Source: Eubacterium sp.
GTDB lineage: Bacteria > Bacillota > Clostridia > Lachnospirales > Lachnospiraceae
NCBI GenBank assembly: GCA_017475235.1
Contig: JAFVGA010000010.1
Location: 1-62,622, forward strand
DNA: 62,622 nucleotides
Direction: 5' to 3'
Below are positions 45,531 through 53,264 of this stretch, piece after piece; the stretch's first letter is position 1, and each line of letters begins with the position of its first letter. The notes under the pieces were generated by a model, which searched no databases, had not been told where the DNA came from, and saw nothing but the letters and a program-made list of their open reading frames with translations. A program made the translations under genes and the position numbers.

Positions 45531-46940
45531 ATGAAGACATATAGAAAAATTATTTCAATAGTGCTTTCATTAGCATTAGTAATGTCACTTTGCATAGTGC
45601 AAGCGCCTACAAAATCTTTTGCGGGAGTAAAAATTATCGTGGGTAAAAAATTAGATATCGACATAGGATCAAAAGATACTATAGTCGTAAAAGGAAAAGC
45701 GAAAGCTAAATCTTCAAGCAAGAAGATTGCTAAGATTACTAAGACAAAGAAATCTAAAAAGCAGACAAAGATTACTGTAAAAGGTATGAAAGTCGGCAAA
45801 ACTAAGATTAAAGTTAAGGTTAAAAAGAAATCTAAAAAAGTTAGCGTAGTTGTTAGACCTAAGACTCCAAGTAGTTTGAAAGCTGCTTTGGCAAGCCAGA
45901 CTAGTGCAAGGCTTACATGGTCAAAAGCTAAAGGTGCTAATGGATATTATGTATATCGTTCAGCTAGTAGGAATGGTACATATTCAAAGATAGCAACTGT
46001 AAAGACCAATACTTATACAAACACAGGTCTTGCTCTTGGAAAGTACTTTTACTATAAGGTAATTGCTTATGGTAACAAGAACATTCAGAGTTATGAGTAT
46101 TCAAATATTGTTAGTGTTAAAACTTGGAAACTCGTTTGGCAAGATGAGTTTGAAGGAGCAGCACTTGATACTACTAAGTGGAATAACGAGGGTGCCACAG
46201 GCGACGGTGGATTTGGAAATAAAGAGCTTCAGGATTATCAGATGGAATACTCTGAAGTGAAAGATGGCAAGTTTATTATCAAGCCAACAATCTACTGGGA
46301 TAAGGCTAATAATACATTAGTTAAGAATGGTTCACATTGGGAAGCTTACTCAACAAAGGTTTGGACAAAAGATACAGATACTGATAAGAGTTTTGCTCAA
46401 TTCACATATGGTAAGTTCGAATTCAGAGCTAAGATGCCTAAGGGTAAAGGTACTTGGGCAGCTGGATGGATGTTAGGAACAGGTGCTGGAGGTGGATGGC
46501 CAACATGTGGTGAGATTGATGTATTCGAGACAACAAATCAAGAAGCTAAGACTTGGATTCCACAGTCACTACACATGAAGAAGTTCAACGGAGACAAATC
46601 AAGTTCAGGAAACAAGCATTACGATACAACTGTTTCTGATGCTACAACAGCTTATCATACATATGGAGTTGAATGGTATCCAACATACATCAAGTTCACA
46701 ATTGATGGAAAGCAGACAGGTATCTATGATCCTTCAATCTTCACAACTGAGAACCCAGCTACAGATGATATGAGTGTATGGCCATATAAATTCCCATTCT
46801 ACTTAATCATGAACTGTGCAATCGGTGGAACACTTGGTGGAGAGGTAACTCCAAAGTATTGGACATTGAAAGATGAATTTGGAGATACTCAAGTATATGA
46901 AGATTATCTTTACTTCGACTATGTGAGAGTATATCAATAG
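45531..46940 (+). CDS. Secreted GH16 endo-beta-glucanase (laminarinase type), second copy
   Basis: A 469-residue exported enzyme with the same layout as its upstream neighbour: signal peptide, Lys-rich Ig-like domain (KIIVGKKLDIDIGSKDTIVV), FN3 (ARLTWSKAKGANGYYVYRSA) and GH16. The catalytic site is E328-I-D-V-F-E333. WQDEFEGAALDTTKW and FRAKMPKGKGTWAAGWMLG are conserved. Compared with the first copy it has an insertion before the active site (WEAYSTKVWTKDTDTDKSFA), which may alter the cleft. SD AAAGAGAGG. A strong terminator follows. Confidence 0.9.
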   Translation: MKTYRKIISIVLSLALVMSLCIVQAPTKSFAGVKIIVGKKLDIDIGSKDTIVVKGKAKAKSSSKKIAKITKTKKSKKQTKITVKGMKVGKTKIKVKVKKKSKKVSVVVRPKTPSSLKAALASQTSARLTWSKAKGANGYYVYRSASRNGTYSKIATVKTNTYTNTGLALGKYFYYKVIAYGNKNIQSYEYSNIVSVKTWKLVWQDEFEGAALDTTKWNNEGATGDGGFGNKELQDYQMEYSEVKDGKFIIKPTIYWDKANNTLVKNGSHWEAYSTKVWTKDTDTDKSFAQFTYGKFEFRAKMPKGKGTWAAGWMLGTGAGGGWPTCGEIDVFETTNQEAKTWIPQSLHMKKFNGDKSSSGNKHYDTTVSDATTAYHTYGVEWYPTYIKFTIDGKQTGIYDPSIFTTENPATDDMSVWPYKFPFYLIMNCAIGGTLGGEVTPKYWTLKDEFGDTQVYEDYLYFDYVRVYQ

Positions 46941-46956
46941 ACATTATATATAGAAG

Positions 46957-46990
46957 AAAAAGGCGTTGGTGAAAACCAACGCCTTTTTTG
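46957..46990 (+). terminator. Terminator of the transport/GH16 operon
   Basis: AAAAGGCGTTGGT pairs with ACCAACGCCTTTT around a GAAA loop at about 46971-46974, followed by T-residues. Confidence 0.93.
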
Positions 46991-47038
46991 TTAAAAATAT
47001 ACTTTTTTATTCTTTACATTGCCACCATAATAACTTAA

Positions 47039-47044
47039 TATAAT
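47039..47044 (+). promoter_or_regulatory. -10 box before the large phosphorylase gene
   Basis: TATAAT with no well-spaced -35; TTTACA at 47013-47018 is 20 nt away. The transcript start would be near 47051. Confidence 0.45.
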
Positions 47045-47069
47045 AGGGTAGATTTTAAGGAAGGAGAGC

Positions 47070-47108
47070 ATGTCTGAACTACAAAAAATGACTCAGATAT
47101 GCACATAA
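47070..47108 (+). CDS. Twelve-codon leader ORF in frame with the large phosphorylase
   Basis: ATG 47070 has an excellent GGAAGGAGAG site and encodes MSELQKMTQICT before TAA (47106-47108). The phosphorylase ATG lies three bases further, in the same frame, and has no Shine-Dalgarno of its own. It may therefore be translated by reinitiation. The alternative is that the TAA is a nonsense change in an N-terminal extension. Confidence 0.55.
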   Translation: MSELQKMTQICT

Positions 47109-47111
47109 AAA

Positions 47112-50100
47112 ATGGAACAATACAGACTCGAGGGAAAAACTTTTGTAATTGATGATTACGACAGAAAGCCTGCATTTTCAAGTTTCTTGCCAGGTTTAGC
47201 TGGTGTAAAAGGTATTCCAATGTGGACATTCTATACCAATAGAGGTCAGGGAATGAACAGTTTTGGTATTGATAATAAAGGCAATGCCATTATGGAATTC
47301 AATACAGCTAACATAGCATTTGAAAACTGTACGGTTAAAGGTTTTAGAACATTTATTAGAGTGGACGGAAAGTACTACGAGCCATTCTTTGGATACAACG
47401 ATGATGCTAAACGCCAGATTCGTATGAACAAAAACAGCTTCAAAGTAATTGAGAGAAATGAAGCAATGGGAATCGAAGTAAAGGTTAACTACTTCATTCT
47501 TCCAAACGAAAGCATTGGCGCATTGGTTCGTCAGGTCAGCGTTAAAAACATTTCTGGCAAGTCAATGGATATCGAAGTGATCGACGGTATGCCAAAGATT
47601 ATCACTTCAGGTATCAACAACAGCGAGTTTAAAGAAATGTCTAACTTGTTCAAGAGTTGGGCTTATATTAAGAACATTGATAATAAGATCCCTTGCTACA
47701 CACTTCGCGCATCTACAAAGGATTCAGCTGAGGTGTCAGATGTAGAGGGTGCTTATTACTATTTGACAATTAAGGATAATGAACTTCAAGATGTTATTTA
47801 CGATGTAGATACAGTCTTCGGATATGATTTATCACTTATGACTGCACAGCGCTTCGAAGAGGGCGGCTTGGACGAAGTATTGTCTAAAGAACAGTGCTTC
47901 GCAAACAAAGTACCTTGTGGATTCACACCATTCAAGGAGACTTTGGATGCAGACGAAAAATTAGAGTTCAATACAATGATTGGTTACACTGGAACTCCAG
48001 AACAGATCAATGCAAAGGCTAAGGAATTTGTAGCGGACGGATATATCGAGAAGAAGTTTGAGGAAGCTGAGGAATTGGCTGACAGCTTCACATCGGACGT
48101 TAAGACTACAACCGCAGCTGGCACATTTGATCAGTACGTAGAGCAGTGTTACCTAGATAACTTCCTACGTGGTGGTTATCCATACGTATTAAATAAAGAT
48201 GGAAACAAGTCAATCATTCACTTGTTCTCAAGAAAGCACGGAGACCCAGAGCGTGATTACAACTTCTTCTCAATCGCAGCTGAGTATTATTCACAGGGTA
48301 ATGGTAACTTCCGTGACGTTTCACAGAATAGAAGAAACGACGTATTCTTTAACAAGGACGTTGGAGACTTTAACGTAAAGACATTCTTCAGTTTGATTCA
48401 GGCTGACGGTTACAATCCACTTGAGGTTCGCCCAAGTCTATTCAACGTAACTGAAGGAAAGCTAGATGAAGTTAAGAATTATGTAAACCAGTGTATCGAC
48501 GGTGATGCTTCAAAGATTATAGATATCGTTGAGGGATCATTCACACCTGGTCAAATTTCAAATACAATCGCTAGAAACCAGATTAAGCTTACAGTAGATG
48601 ATGGCGAGTTTATCGCAAACATCCTAAATAACTGTGATCAGAATATTGAGGCCGGCTTCGGCGAAGGCTACTGGAGCGACCACTGGGATTACAACATGGA
48701 CCTAGTAGACAACTACTTGTCAGTGTTCCCAGATAAGAAAGACGAAATGCTCTTTGGCGACAAGACTTATAAGTTCTATGACTCAATTGCAGTAGTTGTG
48801 CCAAGAGATGAGAAATATGTAATTAATAAGAAGGGTGACGTTCGCCAGTACGGTATGGATGTTGAAGACGAAGAGAAAGAGAAGATTGAAGGCTTCAACA
48901 AATGGGCTACTAACTGGAAGAAGACACCTGACAACAAGATTTACTACACAACTTGTGCTGTTAAGATGATCACTCTAGCACTTTCAAAGTTCGCTCAGTT
49001 AGATGTGGACGGAATTGGTGTTGAGATGGAAGGTGGAAAGCCAGGCTGGAACGACGCTATGAACGGTCTTCCAGGATTGTTTGGTTCAGGTACACCTGAG
49101 ACATTCGAGTTGAAGAGACTTGTGGACTTTATCGTAGACAACTTTGGCACAGACGGCGACATTGTAATGCCAATCGAAATCGTAAGTTACCTAAGAGACG
49201 TGAAGGCTGCTCTAGATGAGTACAACGCTGGAAGTCTATCAGATTTCGAATACTGGGATAAAGTTGCTTCTATTAGAGAAGATTACCGTGAGAAAACTAG
49301 AATCTACTTCGGCGGCGAAGAAGGCGTTATCACTAAGGAAGAAGTAGTTGAAATATTCAAAGCGTTTAGCGACAAGATTGCTAAGGGCATCGAGAAGGCT
49401 AAAGAGATGGGTGGCGGAATCGTTCCTACATACCTAACTCACGAAGTAACTGACTTCGACGAAGTCAAAGATGCAGATGGAAACCCAGTGATCAGTCACT
49501 ACGGACTTCCAAAAGCTAAGGTTAAAGCATTCAAGACTGTGGCACTTCCATATTTCTTGGAAGGTCCAGCTAGAATGATGGGATACATTGACACAGACGA
49601 GGCTAGAGAGATCTTTAACAAGGTTAAAGAGACTGGCTTGTTTGACGAGAAACTTGCAATGTACAAGACATCAGCTTCTATTGAAGATTGCTCAATGGAA
49701 AATGGTAGATGTCGTGCATTTACACCAGGATGGCAGGAGAGAGAAAACGTATTCTTACACATGGAATACAAGTACATCCTTGCTATGATTAAGGCTGGTC
49801 TATACGATGAGTATTACGAGACAATCACTCGTGCGCTTATTCCATTCCTAGATCCAAATATGTATGGAAGAAGTACTTTGGAGAACTCATCATTCCTAGC
49901 ATCAAGTGTTAACCCTAACGAAGATATTCACGGACGTGGTTTCGTAGCTAGACTTTCAGGTTCAACTACAGAGATGATGTCAATGTGGATTGAAATGTTC
50001 ATGGGACCAAAGGCGTTCACTTACGAAGATGATAAGTTAGTACTTAACTTCGAGCCGAAACTTGCAAACTGGTTGTTCAAGGATGGCGAAGTTACATTCA

Positions 50101-50291
50101 GAATGCTATCTACATGTGATGTTACATATGTAAATGAAACTGATAAGAACACTTACGGCGAAGATGGAGCTAAGGTTTCATATATTGAGATTGACGGCGA
50201 AAAAGTGGCTGAAGGAAACAAACTGGTTGGCCAGCTAGCTGAAGATGTGAGAGACGGTAGAGTTAAGGCTATTAAAGTGGTCTTCGCATAA
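47112..50291 (+). CDS. Large clan GH-Q beta-glucan phosphorylase (GH94/GH149/GH161-like)
   Basis: A 1059-residue cytoplasmic phosphorylase with no signal peptide. The N-terminus FVIDDYDRKPAFSSFLPGLA then IPMWTFYTNRGQG fits large oligoglucan phosphorylases. The active-site segment is GGKPGWNDAMNGLPGLFGSG with the putative acid Asp at 648. SLLFNVTEG-type and CRAFTPGWQERENVF segments follow. It is longer than cellobiose phosphorylase (about 810) and close to beta-1,2- and beta-1,3-oligoglucan phosphorylases (about 1050-1120). Its place behind two laminarinase-type GH16 genes favours beta-1,3-oligoglucans, yielding glucose-1-phosphate. The family cannot be fixed without alignment. Confidence 0.82.
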   Translation: MEQYRLEGKTFVIDDYDRKPAFSSFLPGLAGVKGIPMWTFYTNRGQGMNSFGIDNKGNAIMEFNTANIAFENCTVKGFRTFIRVDGKYYEPFFGYNDDAKRQIRMNKNSFKVIERNEAMGIEVKVNYFILPNESIGALVRQVSVKNISGKSMDIEVIDGMPKIITSGINNSEFKEMSNLFKSWAYIKNIDNKIPCYTLRASTKDSAEVSDVEGAYYYLTIKDNELQDVIYDVDTVFGYDLSLMTAQRFEEGGLDEVLSKEQCFANKVPCGFTPFKETLDADEKLEFNTMIGYTGTPEQINAKAKEFVADGYIEKKFEEAEELADSFTSDVKTTTAAGTFDQYVEQCYLDNFLRGGYPYVLNKDGNKSIIHLFSRKHGDPERDYNFFSIAAEYYSQGNGNFRDVSQNRRNDVFFNKDVGDFNVKTFFSLIQADGYNPLEVRPSLFNVTEGKLDEVKNYVNQCIDGDASKIIDIVEGSFTPGQISNTIARNQIKLTVDDGEFIANILNNCDQNIEAGFGEGYWSDHWDYNMDLVDNYLSVFPDKKDEMLFGDKTYKFYDSIAVVVPRDEKYVINKKGDVRQYGMDVEDEEKEKIEGFNKWATNWKKTPDNKIYYTTCAVKMITLALSKFAQLDVDGIGVEMEGGKPGWNDAMNGLPGLFGSGTPETFELKRLVDFIVDNFGTDGDIVMPIEIVSYLRDVKAALDEYNAGSLSDFEYWDKVASIREDYREKTRIYFGGEEGVITKEEVVEIFKAFSDKIAKGIEKAKEMGGGIVPTYLTHEVTDFDEVKDADGNPVISHYGLPKAKVKAFKTVALPYFLEGPARMMGYIDTDEAREIFNKVKETGLFDEKLAMYKTSASIEDCSMENGRCRAFTPGWQERENVFLHMEYKYILAMIKAGLYDEYYETITRALIPFLDPNMYGRSTLENSSFLASSVNPNEDIHGRGFVARLSGSTTEMMSMWIEMFMGPKAFTYEDDKLVLNFEPKLANWLFKDGEVTFRMLSTCDVTYVNETDKNTYGEDGAKVSYIEIDGEKVAEGNKLVGQLAEDVRDGRVKAIKVVFA

Positions 50292-50304
50292 GAAAGATAT
50301 TACA

Positions 50305-50337
50305 AGACGCTCGGAAAAATCCGGGCGTCTTTTTTTG
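50305..50337 (+). terminator. Terminator of the large phosphorylase gene
   Basis: AGACGCTCGGA pairs with TCCGGGCGTCT around an AAA loop, followed by seven or more T. Confidence 0.9.
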
Positions 50338-50366
50338 TGGTCATATATAGTCAAAAAATGTATAAT
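50338..50366 (+). promoter_or_regulatory. Promoter of the ABC exporter/luxS operon
   Basis: -35 TGGTCA (50338-50343) and -10 TATAAT (50361-50366), spacer 17 nt. Confidence 0.6.
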
Positions 50367-50394
50367 GGTTTTAGTAAATTGTACGGAGGTAAAT

Positions 50395-51114
50395 ATGAAT
50401 ATAGTAGAAGTAAAAGATATTGTTAAAGAATATCCCACTTTCAAACTAAACAAAGTATCATTTGGTTTAGAAGAAGGAAAGATTACTGGCTTTATCGGAC
50501 GTAATGGCGCGGGTAAAACTACGACCATTAAGTCTATGCTAAACCTTATTCACACGAGTAGTGGAGAAGTTGATTACTTTGGGATGCCTTTGCTTGAAAA
50601 CGAAAAAGAGATCAAGCAAAGAATTGGTTACTCAACAGGAACGGTTAGTTGGTATCCAAGAAAAACAATAAAGCAGATAGTTGATGTCACAAAGGAATTC
50701 TATCCAACTTGGGATGAGGAATCTTATCGCAAGTATATGGAACTATTTAAACTAGAAGAAGACAAAAAGCCAATTGAACTTTCTGAAGGGATGAAGGTTA
50801 AGTTCAACTTGCTACTTGCTTTGTCTCATAAGGCAGAAGTCCTTATTTTAGATGAGCCAACAAGCGGACTTGATCCATTCTCAAGAGATGAGTTGTTAGA
50901 TATTTTCGAAACTCTAAAGAGTCATGGAGTTACAATCCTATTCTCAACACACGTCACATCAGATTTGGAGAAGTGTGCTGATAATATCGTATATATTCAC
51001 GAGGGCGAGATTCGTGCGAACTGCCCAAAGACCAAGTTTGAAGAGGAGAACGGCAAAGAAGGAGAGACATTAGAAGAAATCTTCCTAAGACTAGAAAGGG
51101 AGGCGAGAGCATGA
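50395..51114 (+). CDS. ABC transporter ATP-binding protein (YtrB-like)
   Basis: A 239-residue ATPase from ATG 50395 (CGGAGG at about 50384-50389). It has Walker A GRNGAGKTT, a signature-like segment ELSEGMKVKFNLLLAL, Walker B VLILDEPTSGLDPFSRDE and the H-loop LFSTHVTSDLEKCAD. The WYPRKTIKQIVDVTKEFYPTW segment is typical of YtrB/BcrA-type exporters. It overlaps the permease gene by four bases (ATGA). It is not the glucan-import ATPase, which would be a MalK-like protein of about 370 residues. Confidence 0.93.
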   Translation: MNIVEVKDIVKEYPTFKLNKVSFGLEEGKITGFIGRNGAGKTTTIKSMLNLIHTSSGEVDYFGMPLLENEKEIKQRIGYSTGTVSWYPRKTIKQIVDVTKEFYPTWDEESYRKYMELFKLEEDKKPIELSEGMKVKFNLLLALSHKAEVLILDEPTSGLDPFSRDELLDIFETLKSHGVTILFSTHVTSDLEKCADNIVYIHEGEIRANCPKTKFEEENGKEGETLEEIFLRLEREARA

Positions 51115-51764
51115 AAGCATTATTAAGAAAAGAAATGCGCCTTAGCGCACAAGTATTAGCTTATCTGTTTATTGGATTTGCATTCATGACATTAATCCCA
51201 GGATATCCAATTCTTTGTGGAGTATTCTTTATGACACTTGGAATATTCCAAAGTTTCCAGAGTGCAAGGGAAGCAAACGATATTGTATTTTCAGCATTGC
51301 TACCAGTTCCAAAGACTGATGTAGTAAAAGGCAAGTATATTTTCACATTATTTATCGAACTATGTGGACTAGCGATTATGACAATACTTGTACTTGTTCG
51401 TATGACTGTGTGGTCTAATGCTACAGTATATACGAATAACAAATTGATGAATGCTAACTTCGTATTTTTGGCATTTGCATTTTTTATCTTTGGATTATTC
51501 AATATGATTTTCCTCGGAGGCTTCTTTAAGACAGCTTACAAGTTAGGAAAATATTTCGTTATTCATATAGTAGTAACATTCTTTGTAATTAGTATTGCTG
51601 AGGCGTTGCACTTTATCCCAGGATTAGAAGCGGTAAATGCATTCGGCTTCGACAGTATTGGATTGCAAGCGACTGCGTTAGTAGTGGGAGTCTTGTTGTT
51701 TGTTGGGCTTACACTAATCTCATACAAAAAGTCATGCAAGCATTTTGAAAAGATTGATTTATAA
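51111..51764 (+). CDS. ABC-2 type transporter membrane protein
   Basis: A 217-residue integral membrane protein with about six hydrophobic helices (AYLFIGFAFMTLIPGYPIL; IELCGLAIMTILVLVRM; FAFFIFGLFNMIFLGGFF). The motif NDIVFSALLPVPKTDVVKGK is typical of ABC-2 permeases. It forms the exporter with the preceding ATPase. Substrate unknown. Confidence 0.85.
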   Translation: MKALLRKEMRLSAQVLAYLFIGFAFMTLIPGYPILCGVFFMTLGIFQSFQSAREANDIVFSALLPVPKTDVVKGKYIFTLFIELCGLAIMTILVLVRMTVWSNATVYTNNKLMNANFVFLAFAFFIFGLFNMIFLGGFFKTAYKLGKYFVIHIVVTFFVISIAEALHFIPGLEAVNAFGFDSIGLQATALVVGVLLFVGLTLISYKKSCKHFEKIDL

Positions 51765-51775
51765 GGAGATAACAA

Positions 51776-52300
51776 ATGGAATTAATACAGAGTTTTTCAG
51801 TAGATCATACAAAGATAGTACCTGGCATATTTGTAAGTAGAATTGATACTATGGGTGACCAGACAGTTACCACATATGATGTAAGAGTTAGAAAGCCTAA
51901 TGTGGAACCACCTATTGACGTGGCTGCCATGCATTCGCTTGAGCACATCATTGCAACATATCTTCGTAATGACCCTGATTGGAAAGATGAGGTTATTTAC
52001 TGGGGACCAATGGGTTGTTTGACTGGTTTCTATCTTATTCTTAAAGGTAATCGTGACTCGAAAGAAATATATGATTTAGTTTTGAATGCTTTCAAATCAA
52101 CAAATGATTATGAAGAAGTACCTGGCGCAGCAGCAGTTAACTGTGGTAATTACCGTTTGCACGATTTAGATAAGGCAAAGATCTGTGCTAACGAATTTGC
52201 TTCATATTTAGAAGCAAATGCAGACAACAATGATATATTTGAATACCCAAAAACAGAAAGACTTGTTACAGATGAAGGACAGCAGTTCTTTGATTCGTAG
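51776..52300 (+). CDS. luxS: S-ribosylhomocysteine lyase (autoinducer-2 synthesis)
   Basis: A 174-residue LuxS that splits S-ribosylhomocysteine into homocysteine and the AI-2 precursor DPD. The metal ligands H53-S-L-E-H57 and the downstream VNCGNYRLHDL cysteine are present, with the catalytic Cys in GPMGCLTGFYLI. SD AAGGAG is good, 11 nt after the exporter gene. It recycles the methyl cycle begun by MetK. Confidence 0.96.
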   Translation: MELIQSFSVDHTKIVPGIFVSRIDTMGDQTVTTYDVRVRKPNVEPPIDVAAMHSLEHIIATYLRNDPDWKDEVIYWGPMGCLTGFYLILKGNRDSKEIYDLVLNAFKSTNDYEEVPGAAAVNCGNYRLHDLDKAKICANEFASYLEANADNNDIFEYPKTERLVTDEGQQFFDS

Positions 52301-52309
52301 GAGATGCAT

Positions 52310-52609
52310 ATGAAAGATGTAAAAATAACAGTGATGACAAGAGCAGAGCATCACGACTTGATAGAAAAATATGAGAATCCAATTGAGCATGCATGTGAGA
52401 TGGAAATTGGGAAGGTTTATATTTCACACGATGCACAGAAGCCAGATGGATTATGTGATGAAGCGTGGACATGTATGGAAAAGTTTGTAAAAGAGTTAGC
52501 TAATGGTGGTGGGAACTTTTTTGACGGATGGATGAAAAATCCATATTCGGCTATGGTTTCATGTAACGATGGCTTTAGACCTGTTAGTTATTATTTAGAA
52601 GTTATTTAG
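52310..52609 (+). CDS. TIGR04076 family protein
   Basis: A 99-residue cytoplasmic protein resembling the TIGR04076 family: KITVMTRAEHHDL, PDGLCDEAWTCMEKFVKELA, GGNFFDGW and CNDGFRPVSYYLEVI. ATG 52310 is preferred over ATG 52304 because the AGGAG at 52299-52303 would touch the latter. Function not established. It follows luxS by nine nt. Confidence 0.78.
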   Translation: MKDVKITVMTRAEHHDLIEKYENPIEHACEMEIGKVYISHDAQKPDGLCDEAWTCMEKFVKELANGGGNFFDGWMKNPYSAMVSCNDGFRPVSYYLEVI

Positions 52610-52623
52610 ATAGGAGTTTTGTA

Positions 52624-53061
52624 ATGAATATCGAAGTTGTAAGAGCAACTGAAACATGGCAGCAAGCGGGTGCGTACTATGTGAGAATACAGGGAATGGC
52701 TAAACAACATAACATTGCTTTAAGAGAAGAATTTGACGAGTATGATACTCCAGATACCAAATATATAGTTTTGACTGATGATGATTTTCCGGTAGCTACT
52801 TGCAGATGGTATGATCTAGGTGATGGTAGTGCAATGATTGGAAGAGTGGTAGTTCTTCCTGATTATCGTGGGTTGAAGCTAGGTGAGAGAGTGGTTAAGG
52901 AAGCAGAAGAATGGCTAAAGGAAGAAGGCTTCAAAAGAGCAGTAGCCGAGAGTAGAGATGTGACTACTGGCTTTTATGAAAAGATGGGTTATGAAGTTAC
53001 GGACGAAACAGTGATTCATGGTGTGACATTCGATTGTATTAGAATGGAAAAACAATTGTAA
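52624..53061 (+). CDS. GNAT-family N-acetyltransferase
   Basis: A 145-residue acetyltransferase. The acetyl-CoA loop lies in IGRVVVLPDYRGLKLGERVV; the C-terminal strand AESRDVTTGFYEKMGYEVT is also typical. The N-terminus resembles YitI/ElaA-like GNATs. The acceptor is unknown. It is the last clear gene in this operon. Confidence 0.9.
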   Translation: MNIEVVRATETWQQAGAYYVRIQGMAKQHNIALREEFDEYDTPDTKYIVLTDDDFPVATCRWYDLGDGSAMIGRVVVLPDYRGLKLGERVVKEAEEWLKEEGFKRAVAESRDVTTGFYEKMGYEVTDETVIHGVTFDCIRMEKQL

Positions 53062-53103
53062 AAACGACACAAGTCATAAGTTTACATAAATAAGGAGACA
53101 AAA

Positions 53104-53130
53104 ATGGGAAAGAAAATGGCATCTGAATAA
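53104..53130 (+). CDS. Eight-codon mini-ORF with a strong ribosome site
   Basis: AAGGAG (53092-53097) precedes ATG 53104, which reads MGKKMASE then TAA. A terminator follows immediately. It may be a remnant of a deleted gene or simply a tail of the operon. Confidence 0.3.
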   Translation: MGKKMASE

Positions 53131-53143
53131 AGAAGCATATATA

Positions 53144-53176
53144 AAAGCTGGCGGCAATTAGTCGCCAGTTTTTTAA
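53144..53176 (+). terminator. Terminator of the luxS operon
   Basis: CTGGCG (53148-53153) pairs with CGCCAG (53163-53168), followed by six T. Confidence 0.88.
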
Positions 53177-53198
53177 TTGAACAATAATAAAAATACCA

Positions 53199-53227
53199 TT
53201 GTATAATTAATTAAATTAAAATATAAT
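53199..53227 (+). promoter_or_regulatory. Promoter of the second phosphorylase gene
   Basis: -35 TTGTAT (53199-53204) and -10 TATAAT (53222-53227), spacer 17 nt. Another TATAAT at 53202-53207 is poorly placed for its nearest -35. Confidence 0.7.
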
Positions 53228-53264
53228 GTAGTGGAACATTTTGAGGACTTTTATAGGAGAGAAT

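Noticed and set aside
50395-51764. ATPase/permease as the energy part of the glucan importer
   Set aside because: The ATPase is of the short exporter (YtrB) type and its permease is ABC-2; CUT1 importers use a longer MalK-like ATPase.
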